A stretch of DNA of 64,000 bases from Aradus depressus. Its lineage: Eukaryota; Arthropoda; Insecta; Hemiptera; Aradidae. Below are positions 54,566-64,000 of the stretch, one piece after another. The stretch spans positions 18,504,480 to 18,568,479 of the forward strand of contig OY759218.1 of NCBI GenBank assembly GCA_963662175.1. The letters run 5' to 3'. The notes beneath the pieces are model-generated. The model was not told where the DNA came from, did not search any database, and saw only the letters and a list, made by a program, of their open reading frames with translations. The translations under genes and the position numbers were made by a program. How positions within the stretch are numbered: position 1 is the first letter of the stretch; every line of letters begins with the position of its first letter.

Positions 54566-54989
54566 GAAGTGGCCATACCAGGACTTTTTTAAACCAACCA
54601 CCTCCGTACTGATCCTTTCAAATTCATTTCATACTGGGTATTATGAAATTAATGTGCTGCAGTTTCTTTTTTAGTGCAGTGTGATCCTGAGAGTGACTTT
54701 CACATACCCTGTGGCATATGAAATGAATTTTAAGGGAAGGTGTGAATTTAAAAAAAAAGTTTTGTAATTCCAGTGTTTAAATGGTTACAATTGTTAAGTT
54801 AGGGACATAAAAACGGACGGACATACAACATTGAGATTATTGTATTTTCGGACCCCGCAACATCGCCATCCACTCTTCTCTACTAGTGGAGAGGGGCTAG
54901 GCCGCAGAGGTCGAGCACTGACCCTCTCACGACGCTGCCCGATCAAACCATTGTCCAACAGTAGAAGAAGAGCAGGTGGCTAAACTGAA
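54566..54989. other. Unassigned non-genic sequence
   Basis: 'caaattcatttcatactggg' and 'gtgcagtgtgatcctgagag' recall 50.4-50.75 kb and 63.5 kb, a diverged low-copy repeat. Nothing coding. Confidence 0.4.
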
Positions 54990-55385
54990 GATGATAAATG
55001 TTGAGATAAACTAGAAGCTGGAGGGAGCTCCTGGAGCGTACTCCTAGTGAATGAGGACTATCAATGTGCGACGTGGGTTCCTTGGTATACTATATTTTTT
55101 CTCAGGGTTGAGCTATACTAAAGATGGTAATGTTAAGATAAACTAGAAGCTGGAGGGAGCTCCAGGAGCGTGCTCCTAGTGAATGAGGACTATCAATGTG
55201 CGACGTGGGTTCCTTAGTTTATTGTCTTTTTTCTCCGGGTTAGGCTATACAAAGATGGTAAATGTTGAGATGTGCTAGACTGGAGCTGGAGGTAACTCCT
55301 TGCCTGGCACGTTGCTCCTGGTGATTGGGGACTACCGACTACCGCTAATCAATTTTGTATAATGAGGTGTGATAGCCGAGGGTGA
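54990..55385 (+). repeat. Tandem array, three 132-bp units
   Basis: AATGTTRAGATAAACTAGAA begins near 54997 and 55129, with a diverged third unit at 55261. Each has 'gctggagg', 'gctcctagtgaatgagga' and 'gtgcgacgtgggttcctt'. Confidence 0.88.
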
Positions 55386-55555
55386 CACTCTTAATACCAT
55401 TAGCTCACCTAACCCTAACCCACCCCCCTCCGCCCTTCCCCCCTACTTCACACCTCACCCTCTCCCTTTTCATCTTTCTAAAGATCACCACTGGAGTTCT
55501 TCAATTCTGAAATTCCTGGGTTTCTGAATGTACAGCAGTCCTTCAACATTACGTT

Positions 55556-55775
55556 CTTAGTTAGTTATTGTGACTCATGCCTGGGCTTTAACTACGAGGT
55601 TATATCGCCTACTAGCAGAGCGCACTTTCGTTGCTCTGGTGGACATGAGCTGGACTCTTCAGTGAGAGTCCTAAATTTTGCCTATCGTAGACTGTTATTC
55701 ACCTGACATCGTACAGGCTCGGTAACATCGCTTAACGTCCCTTCCGAAGGACGGCGTGCTGAAAGTTTTTTCACA
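55556..55775 (-). mobile_element. SINE, 5'-truncated
   Basis: Covers the tail and body up to GCCGTCCTTCGGAAGGGACG (minus strand); the tRNA head is missing. Confidence 0.8.
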
Positions 55776-56574
55776 TCCCATATTAAAAATAAAAACCTCT
55801 GAGCGATTGATTCTTGTAACCTCCCACGAATGTTCATGCATTTTTGTAAGAGGTTTATGGTATATTTGGAGATATGGGGCTAAGAAGGAAGGACTTTGAT
55901 CCGTTTTATGATCGCCTGCACGAGAGGAACTATGGATAAGCTCGCAGATCTGTATGGACATGTAGGGACGGTCAATGATAGAGGCGGCCACGTCTTTTTT
56001 TTGGTTAGCTGCGAATTCGTCGTATGTAGGAATCGTGTAACGCAACTCGAGTCTAGGCCGGCCGCCATCTTGCGCCAGAACCGGCAATCCCTATCTACTG
56101 GTCATAACTCGAAAAATAAAAAAATTAAATCTCGCATGCTCCAGAATTATTGTATTTTTTGTCCGGACGAGCTAAGACTTATTTACTAGGTGTACCCAAG
56201 AGAAGGAGTACAAACCTAAAGGTGCTACCTAGATGTACCCAGGAGACTGAGGGAGCTTGTTATAGATCCTGGGATGGAGACACAAGTTGATTAGGGTTGT
56301 CAAAAAGGAAACATTACCGATCAATGATGGTTGAGGATGCAGGACACAGCACCCGGCAGGCTACCAACATCGGTTCTGTCTTCTCATTTATCATGGCTTC
56401 CCTCTGCTACTCCCATCAGTCTTTCATAGTCTCCCTCCTACCCTAGCACATTCATATCCTTCACACTCCCAATAATAATAAATGATAATAATATTTGTTT
56501 CCACTAAACCTCCTGTGATAATAGAATGGTTTATTCCCTGTTGGTCTTATGTGGGGCTGTCCATGAATTAAATA
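55776..56574. other. Unassigned non-genic sequence
   Basis: The 130-codon minus frame (55695-56087) runs out of the SINE and has no domain. 'ctaggccggccgccatcttg' at 56050 is a small GC-rich patch. Confidence 0.4.
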
Positions 56575-56722
56575 ACGCAATTTTCTAATAAAGATACATT
56601 CTTTACATCAGCAGTTATTAGGGTTTTTGAAATCTTCCCCTTATTCTCCCTTTCCTAATAGCCGATTTGGCTGAAAATTTGTTGGCGTCCTCCTTACGAC
56701 GATATAATAGTTATGCCCCCCG
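56575..56722 (+). repeat. Family S fragment
   Basis: 'tacatcagcagttattaggg' then 'ccgatttggctgaaaatttg'. Confidence 0.7.
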
Positions 56723-56763
56723 AAGAATGTAAACTAAATGTCTATTATAAATATATCTAAGTA

Positions 56764-57405
56764 ATTTCATACTGGCATTACAGGGTGTAAGAATGTCTAC
56801 TCTCAAGATAACGATACACAAATAGTCAAAATGAAATGATTTTTCGAAGAGGGGGAGAGATAGTTATCTGTAAGCGTTGTTGTTATAAGAAAATCCTGTA
56901 ATGGCCACCTCTCATAAATTTTTCTTAATTTCTATTATTCTTCAAAAATATCCGATTCATTTTTTTTTTTTTCCCTATATTATGTTAAATTTATCTAGTT
57001 TAAAGTTACTTGTTTCGGGCAATTAATGAATTGTACCTTAGTTCATATCTCATGTTAATTAGGCCATTGGCCTAGGTATTATTGTTATAGACAGCCCAAC
57101 TATAATATTCATGTATAGAATAATAAAGTTTACAATAATTATTTAAAAAAAAAAAAAAGGAATTTTTAAATCGTAACTCATAGTAACGAACTTTAAAATA
57201 TGGTTTATGAATTGGTAGTTTTTTTGAAGAATAATATAAATTAAGAAAAATTTATGAGAGGTGGCCATTACAGGATTTTCTTATAACATCAACGCTTACA
57301 GATAACTATCTCTCCCCCTCTTCGAAAAATAATTTCATTTTGACTATTTGTGTATCGTTATCTTGAGAGTAGACATTCTTACACCCTGTAATGCCAGTAT
57401 GAAAT
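56764..57405. mobile_element. Foldback element, about 640 bp
   Basis: Arms of about 215 bp at left (56764-56975) and right (57175-57405) match well: TTTCATACTGGCATTACAGG, 'gataacgatacacaaatagt', GAGGGGGAGAGATAGTTATC. The centre (56980-57165) ends in an A14 run and looks like a separate poly-A retro-insertion. 'gaaaatcctgtaatgaccac' recurs once at 57455. Confidence 0.85.
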
Positions 57406-57597
57406 AATTTTGAAAAAGGAAAGAGAATGATATGTGAGCGAGGTTGGTATTAGAAAATCCTGTAATGACCACATCACAATTTTTTTTTTTCTTGTAGTTA
57501 CTTATAATTGTATTGTCATTTATTATTTAAATTTATTTTATTATCCATCATTGTCATCAAATTTACTCATTTTTTTACTGATTGTAAATATCCCGAA

Positions 57598-58120
57598 CTA
57601 GCAGTAATACCCGGCGTTGCCCGGGGAACTTTGACTTTTCTCCCAATATCTCCTATAAGGCTATTCAGTTCCTCGACAGTACATTCATGATGTTATAATT
57701 TTCAATTATTCATACGGAATAAGGCTTATAGTCCTTCAACTGTAGTAACGCTAGCTTTGGAGCTAAAACTAATTTATTCAAAAAGATTTCTCATTAATCG
57801 TTGCAATGGTTTTCGAGTTACAACGATTGCGTGAGTGGATGCTGGGATGGACCAGGGGTTGATTAAAAAATAGACCTTAACCTTCCGGTAGATAAAACTT
57901 ATCTATTTAAAAAGATTCCTCATTAATCATTGCAGTGGTTTTTGAGTTACAAAGATTGCGTGGGTGGATGCTGGGATGGACCAGATATTGAGGTACTAAT
58001 ACGCCTATAACCTTCCACAGACGATGACGAACAAACTAAAAAAAAATTAATCAAATCCATCAAGTCGTTCGTGAGTTATAGCGGTACAACGCACAGACAT
58101 TTTCAGCTTTATATATATGA
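57598..58120 (-). mobile_element. Non-autonomous Helitron, copy 4
   Basis: 523 bp on the minus strand: TCATATATATAAAGCTGAAA to hairpin, TATTACTG, CTAG, with host A and T at the ends. Two 129-bp units. Confidence 0.93.
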
Positions 58121-58604
58121 TTTAAAAAAATAATAATAATAACATTTTTATTTGTTTGGTCACACTCGTTGACAACAAGAGTTGCCTAATTGTAACAATG
58201 TGAACGTAGTATTACATTACAATAATTTATCGTATTTGTTAAGAGGCCCTAGTACAATAGTACTTGTAGATCAATAAGACTTTATATTAGTTGGTAAGGG
58301 AGAATGTAGGGCCGAAGTTGGGCAGGGCTTCAGCTATCAGAGCAGAGTTAGTTTGCTACTAAGTTAATTCAGTTGATCTGTTCTGGAACTAGGGGTGCAT
58401 ATCTAGATGTGTGTTGTGGTCTGCCTACGCCGTCATCCTCCACTTCCTACCTCTCTCGTTCTCACTAAAAAAAAAAATAAAAATTCAAATAAGTAACAAA
58501 GAGATATCCAGTTCAACAATATATTCTATTTACTCCACAACTATTTTTTGCTGTCAGCAGGTGGTGGATCTGAACATACATGAACCAAAAATGTTTTTTT
58601 TAAT
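58121..58604. other. Unassigned non-genic sequence
   Basis: Nothing identified. Confidence 0.4.
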
Positions 58605-58838
58605 TTCCCAGCATATAGGGAAGTTATTGTAATGGGTCCGAAAATCGAAATAATAATTTTCATCATATTTTTATGTTTCAAGGGCATAGCCATTCATGCT
58701 TACCCCTCTCACAACCCCCCTCCCCTGACGAATTTTGAGACCTCACACACATTTTTCAATTGGCTATTAACAATACTACATAAAAATTTTGATTTCGATT
58801 TCGGATCCATTACAATAACTTCCCTATATGCTGGGAAG
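58605..58838. mobile_element. Terminal-inverted-repeat element, 234 bp
   Basis: TTCCCAGCATATAGGGAAGT and mirror, about 46 bp per arm with few mismatches. The interior carries one unit of the C-rich repeat of the 14-15 kb Helitron (CAACCCCCCTCCCCTGACGA, 'ttttgagacctcacacacat'). Confidence 0.82.
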
Positions 58839-58904
58839 TTAATAATAAATAAATACTTGAAAATATATGAGTACAAAAATAATGGAAAATTAGTACTCAT
58901 GCTC

Positions 58905-59620
58905 AGACAATAATAATAATAATTTAATTTTCGTTAAAACAGAACATGGTAATATGATACGTCATAAGAATGTATACATTAAGATAGCTTATAAATTAGA
59001 TTTATAACTATTTGAGCCTGACAAACAAATGATTAATAATAACAAAACAATTTTAAAAAATAAAATCAAATTAATAAAAAACACTTAAAAGTATATGAGT
59101 ACAAAAATAATAATATTAATACATAGATACATTTATAATAAGTAAATACTTTTTAAATTTAATAAAAATTAAGATAAATATTTTTTATAACTCTTCCGGA
59201 AGTGTCTTTATCACGACGATCAAATATAGAAAAGAGAAAAAAAACCAATGTAACAGTAGCAAATATAAATAAAATAACAAATATTAATGAAAAATATATA
59301 AATAAGTGAATTTAAACGAAAAGAACAAATAAAAAATTTTGAAAATAAAATAAAAAATACATAAAAGAATATAACAAGAGAAATACAATCAATTAGTAGG
59401 TATATAAATAATTAGAAACACTGATTCAAAATAACGTAGATTCGACTATTTGTGAATCTTTAAGGAGGATATCTGCCCAAAAAATCAAAATGAAAGCTAA
59501 GTATCAAATAATAATAATATAAAGTTTTTGGCTATGAATCACGATCTTTTATTGTTGTTATTTTATTCTTTTTGAACAATGAGAAAAAAAATTCAGCTTC
59601 CAAGTAAAGAGTTTTCAAGC
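58905..59620 (-). mobile_element. Family P copy lacking the ribozyme core
   Basis: Downstream part (58915-59218) ends 'gtgtctttatcacgacgatc', then joins the upstream part ('aatatagaaaagagaaaaaa' to 'gagaaaaaaattcagcttcc'). The core itself is deleted. Confidence 0.7.
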
Positions 59621-60386
59621 CGGTAATGAGGTTAATTCATTGTTAATCAGTGTTTGGATATGTGGAGTTGGGATGCAAGACGGCTTCTGGATGAAGTCGA
59701 ATAGTTACAATCAAGAGAGGGGAGGGGGTCCCGAGCCAGCCAACACCAAGAAGAAAGGCTTGGAATGTTAATTCTGGAGCCGGCACAAACAATTCAATTA
59801 ACATTTTGTGTTGCAATTCACTTGTGGAAACCTTCAGAGCCTCTTTCCAGAATTCCACATCGAATTACTTCATGCTTTGACTGTTAAACACTCGGCAACA
59901 ACTTCCTTCATCCCGTCTCTCTCCAACTGTCGATAAATACCTAGCTACTAGAGAAAAAATAAATTATTTGTTTCTTTATTAATTAATTAATAGTAAAATT
60001 CAGTAAAACTGAAAAGCACGGCCAAATACGATCCAATACTAATAAATCCAGCGTACTGCACATCTTTTCTTTCTGCAGTACAATCGTTATCGTCTAATCT
60101 AATGTAACGATGTCAGTAGGACGCCATGATTTATTGAATGAACTAAGGCAAGGTAAAACTTGTAAAATAAATAAATAACATTAATATATATTAATTATAA
60201 CATTATTTGCATAATATATATCATAAAATATACCCAAATACATACTAATTTTACAACAAATTGTTGATAACAAATTGTTAATAACAAACACAAACATTTT
60301 TCACTTTTTTCTTATTATTATCAATTTCCTGAATGTATTTTATCGTTTCTGTCTTTTTTCGTTATCGTTATAATATTGGGTTATAT

Positions 60387-60391
<5 letters not shown>
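59621..60391. other. Unassigned non-genic sequence
   Basis: Nothing identified apart from A/T-rich stretches. Confidence 0.4.

Positions 60392-60446
<55 letters not shown>
60392..60446. repeat. (AT)n microsatellite, about 27 units
   Basis: Uninterrupted AT dinucleotide run. Confidence 0.95.
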
Positions 60447-60450
<4 letters not shown>

Positions 60451-60859
60451 CTTTGCATATATAGATCACATGATATTTATTATACATTAAAAAAAAATTA
60501 ATATATTAACATTGATGACGTCATCCGGACGCCCGGACACTGAAAAAGGAAAAAGAAAAAAAAGTTATTTTTTTGCCAAATTTGACCCTTTGAAACTTGG
60601 TCAAAAATTATTCTTTTTCGCTACTTTTTTTATTTATTTTGTTCAGCTCGGAGTTCTGGAAAAAAATATCATTTTGTTAATGAATAATATAATTTTTTCT
60701 ATGCAAAAAGTGACATTTGGTGTCACGAGAAGAGTAACACAGCAGTGTCTTTCGACATTTTTTTCTAACTTGGCCAGAGACACTGCCGTGTCTCCTGATG
60801 AAAGCCTGACATTTTGAGGAAAAAAGATATTTTGTAAAATTAAAAAAAAAAAATCGTCA
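60447..60859. other. Unassigned non-genic sequence
   Basis: The 101-codon frame (60512-60817) shows no recognisable domain. Confidence 0.4.
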
Positions 60860-61074
60860 GTATACTTCCCCAGCTCGGATTATATGTAATCCAACTAAAA
60901 ATCAGTTTCCACCCTCCTTCAAAACCCTTTCCTACTTCATCCAATTTACGAGAAAACTAAATTAATTTTTTTTTACCGTGATTTGAAAGTATGTTTTTAC
61001 TTCAAGGCTATAATGATCAACGGAATTACATGTTTTCCGACCTCCTGATACCAAAAATGAAAAGAAAAAAGTCG

Positions 61075-61600
61075 TCGGTGAATCACCGACATTGTACTTC
61101 TCCAGATCGAATTAATCAATTAACTTTTCGCTCAAAAACCAATCGATCGTTTGGGATAATATTCAACAGTTGATCTGCATAGGGGCTCCTAAATCCTCAT
61201 ACTAAATTTTGAGTCGATAAATTTATTATATCAGTAGTTATTAAGGTTTTTGAATTGATTCCCCTTCCCCTTTGGTCCATTTGGCTAAAAGTCGGAGAGT
61301 GTTGTCCTTATGGGGTTTTGGTCACACATATAAACTATCGTGTCGATACATTCATTCTATCGGCAGTTATTTGAGTTTTTATGTTAAGCCTCCCCTTAAT
61401 CCGCCTTTCCCTTTGGTCGATTTGTCTGAAAAACAATCGATGTCGTCGTTAGAGGGTTCTGGATTCACATATAAAATTTCGTATCGATACATTCATTCTA
61501 TCGGAAATTATCGTGTTCACAGACAGAAAGACACAGACACACTGAATTGTTTTTTTTATATTTGTAATCTAGAGGTCGGAAAACGGTATTTTAGACAGTG
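61075..61600 (+). repeat. Family S copy, longest uninterrupted
   Basis: Starts CACCGACATTGTACTTCTCC and includes all internal sub-repeats ('tattatatcagtagttatta', 'gatacattcattctatcgg' twice). It is cut before the right terminus. A left-end fragment of another copy lies at 60858-60915. Confidence 0.85.
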
Positions 61601-62261
61601 ACGAAATTTCGGGATTTGTGCGTCCCTCATTCCAAGGATTTCGGGGATGAGAATTTGTTTAGGATCCCGAAATCCCTGTATTGCATTTGTACCCCCCTGT
61701 CTTTATGAGCAATTTTTTGTGTTTTTATTGTCAGATATTAGTAAGCAAGAGGCTCTTTTGCGAAACGGCCCTAATCCCAGCGGGAGTGAGCCAGGGATTG
61801 GCTGATAGGGATTAGGTTTCGGTTTTATTTGCAACACTTTAGCTAAAGTCGGACTGAGGGGCCGTTTAGAAGTTACCGAAGCGGCATGGAATAATAAGAA
61901 GCTTATTAATTTCGTCTTTAGCAAGGAGGGAGAAGACTGGGAATTGTGGTGTTTTGCATAGTAACCCGCCCCTCCAGATAACTCCTATCCCTTCTCTTTT
62001 TAATCCTCCCGTCTTTCTTAACCCATTCATAAATTATACAACAATTTTTCGAGTGCTCTGATTTTTTGGGGTTCAGTAGATTGAAACTCGAAAATCGTAA
62101 ACTTTATAGGTAGCTGTCTAAGTCTCTCTGTCTGTCCGTCCTCGTAGAGTTCAAAATACTGGACCGTTTTACAAGTTGCCGTTTTTTTTTCTGAGATATT
62201 TGTAAATATAGCTCAAAGCTTGGAAAGTTATGAAGGGCATCCCCAAAATTAGGGGTTGTGA
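61601..62261. other. Unassigned, with a worn T fragment
   Basis: At 62080-62225 weak similarity to family T ('tctgagatatttgtaaat'). The segment near 61760-61870 contains two copies of GGCCCTAA/GGGCCGTTT-type phrases in opposite orientation, perhaps a small inverted element. Confidence 0.35.
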
Positions 62262-62470
62262 GACAACAAAAAGGTACAGCAAACACTGGGAGGTTCATAC
62301 GGATTGTTCTAGACATAAAGACACAAGAATCACAGGAGGCGGTATTGGATGCCGAGCCTGGAGCTGGAAGTAACTGTCTCGCTTGCACCCCATGCTACTC
62401 TATTTCAAGCGGACGTAACTGCGATCCTGGAATGCGCATCTACAAGAGAAATAATGAATAGTGACATGGA
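62262..62470 (+). pseudogene. LINE RNase H domain fragment
   Basis: One frame reads EVHTDCSRHKDTRITGGGIG, and after a frameshift another reads LELEVTVSLAPHATLFQADV and TAILECASTREIMN. The pattern (Y/H)TDGS......G.G..........L....T.FQAE..AI..C is the RNase H fold found at the C-terminus of I, R1 and related LINE proteins; here D-C-S stands for DGS and QAD for QAE. Catalytic acidic residues are partly kept, but the frameshift and truncation make it dead. Confidence 0.65.
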
Positions 62471-63119
62471 GGAGGTGGGGAAAATAGTCGAAGAAAAAAT
62501 ATAGAATATATAGGTTCCTGTAGCACCGAAAAAAAAACATTAATACAGCATTATCAATAGATATACATCAACTAGATACCATGATAGGCATACATATACT
62601 AAATAAACATCCTGAAGGATCAGAGGAAGAGCGGAAACTTACGTTTGAGTCGTATGTAGTCTCAAATTCAGAGATGAAAGGACCCACAAAATAGCAAAAA
62701 CTGCTGATGAGTGCCAGTAAATAAAAATTTCGAAGATTTAGAAAGAGAGCAGAAACTTACGTTTACGTTTGTGTGTAGACCCTGTACCCTAAAAAACACA
62801 TTAATGCAGCTATATTAGTAGTGAAGCTTCAAGCTGATATGATGACAGTCAACCAGGAAATTTAAATGGTCGTCCTTATGGCACCGATTCTTCATATTTT
62901 CTGAAAAAATTAGTAAAGCAATGTCGGTAACAGGCCCATCAGCCTTGTCAGACCTCTGTGCAACATTATCAAATGAGAAGAGGTTGGAAGTCATTACGCT
63001 GAGGATGTATGATGAGAGATACGACTCGGTCCAAGACAGGTGCATGGAACTTCTCTGGTCGCAACAGAAGTTCTAGACAACAGTTCTTCTGACGAATACG
63101 TTCGAACATTCAAACAATT
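62471..63119. other. Unassigned, with partial internal duplications
   Basis: 'cggaaacttacgtttgagtc' and 'cagaaacttacgtttacgtt' (62632, 62749) and 'acattaatacagc' / 'acattaatgcagc' (62538, 62800) show an old partial duplication. No domain. Confidence 0.45.
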
Positions 63120-63220
63120 CAGACTGTCCGGATGGTAAATCAGACTGTCAGAGTGGTTATCAGACTGTCCGGGTGGTTATCAGACTGTCCGGGTGGTTAT
63201 CAGACTCTCCGGGTGGTTGT
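63120..63220 (+). repeat. Minisatellite, five 20-bp units
   Basis: CAGACTGTCCGGGTGGTTAT repeats at 63120, 63141, 63161, 63181 and 63201; the inner two are identical. Confidence 0.93.
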
Positions 63221-64000
63221 CCAATGAGTACAACATAATGTGTCATTTTACGATGTATTTTTACGTCCCCAGGTGTGCAAATTATAGGAGAATTTAAAAA
63301 TTATAATATTTAATTCCGTTAAACCGTAACGTGGTAATAGGATACGGCTATGGATAGGCTATTAAATTTCAAATCGTCATATGTTCTCAGATTTGAGATT
63401 AGAATAATACGACCAAAGTTATTGATGTACGAAAAATTGCCATAGGAAATATTCACAAGACATTTCTAAATTGTATCCCATTGCAACAAATTATTATATT
63501 ACTTATACCAAACGTTGCACAACGAAACAAAGAAAATCGCTGACGCCAGCACATTACTTTCATATACCCAGTAACGTCAATATGAAATGAATTTGAAAGT
63601 AGGGAGGGGAAGAAGGACTGAACTGTACAAAATTTTAATTACTAGACTTACATCGATTGGCTTATTATTCGTCTAATTACAAGTAAATTTTTGAGTTTTA
63701 TGTGCCTAGTGGATACTGAAACTAACGCCCATTATGCTCATCATAAAATAATTTTTCGCCGAAATACTATTTTTTTTAACTTTTACATAGAAAACATATA
63801 CTTTACCTGTTTGGGTTTTAACATTAGTTACATAATCGTAGGACAATGCACGAATTTATATAAGGGTGTTTTTCTTTTATTTTTAAACAGTTTTTTTTTT
63901 TCTTGGGGGAGGGGTGAAGGGGGTAATTACAATAATGATGAGGAACAAGACACAGACTGGGGTCCCATCCGCCTAATGAGTTTTGACATTAAAAGGTATT
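63221..64000. other. Non-genic, with P tail and worn repeats
   Basis: 63296-63350 ('taattccgttaaaccgtaac', 'gtggtaataggatac') is a minus-strand P-type 3' tail. 63380-63560 resembles the diverged repeat at 44.5 and 50.75 kb. The rest is unassigned. Confidence 0.5.

Noticed and set aside
55695..56087. 130-codon minus-strand frame
   Set aside because: Its end is SINE sequence and the remainder shows no motif.

Overview
The window looks like intergenic DNA from a large, AT-rich, repeat-dominated animal genome, most likely an insect or other arthropod. I suspect a hemipteran such as a planthopper, but nothing in the sequence proves that. No intact host gene is visible: there are no long ORFs, no convincing exon chains, no rRNA and no functional tRNA. 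The longest open frames, up to about 167 codons, are chance frames, repeat shadows or transposon remnants. Everything that can be identified is a mobile element, its decay product, or a simple or tandem repeat, often nested.

Families recur along the whole window, and I use these names. S: the commonest dispersed repeat, about 0.5 kb, with short inverted ends (ACTTCCCCAG / CTGGGGAAGT) and internal sub-repeats; it is the landing site for a LINE, a hAT, a Helitron, a terminal-inverted-repeat element and a second LINE. A, G, L, P, D and H: short retroelement-like units, each built around a hammerhead-ribozyme-like core (CTGANGA, stem II hairpin, GAAA, NUH). T: a dispersed AT-rich repeat of about 0.35 kb. 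SINE: tRNA-derived, about 340 bp, with two copies bounded by 13-16 bp target-site duplications.

Layout. 0-12 kb: H and A ribozyme units, a full SINE, LINE scraps, foldback elements, a 5'-truncated Jockey-type LINE and a hAT fragment, both inside S copies. 11-16 kb: a Helitron with four 129-bp internal repeats, then a second Helitron with a C-rich tandem array. 16-32 kb: a 0.65 kb terminal-inverted-repeat element inside S, a ribozyme palindrome, two Helitrons, a full SINE and a piggyBac deletion derivative with TTAA duplications. 32-46 kb: P elements in both orientations, two Jockey-like LINE tails, nested ribozyme palindromes, an A-A inverted pair interrupted by a Tigger-like MITE, and a LINE C-terminus. 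46-53 kb: near-perfect palindromes, a Tigger remnant with CENP-B-type helix-turn-helix coding sequence, an RTE-type LINE tail and a second Tigger-like MITE. 53-64 kb: a LINE tail in S, tandem repeats, a 0.64 kb foldback, a fourth member of the first Helitron family, P remnants and an RNase H fragment of a LINE.

The most interesting signal is the set of hammerhead-like motifs, about twenty sites in at least six sequence families. They repeatedly sit in inverted pairs, and each ribozyme reads outward from the centre of symmetry. Hammerheads are established components of Penelope-like elements and of small retrozymes in animals. The inverted-dimer arrangement, the shared box downstream of several ribozymes and the LINE-like C-terminus upstream of one family deserve testing. 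All ribozyme calls were folded by eye only.
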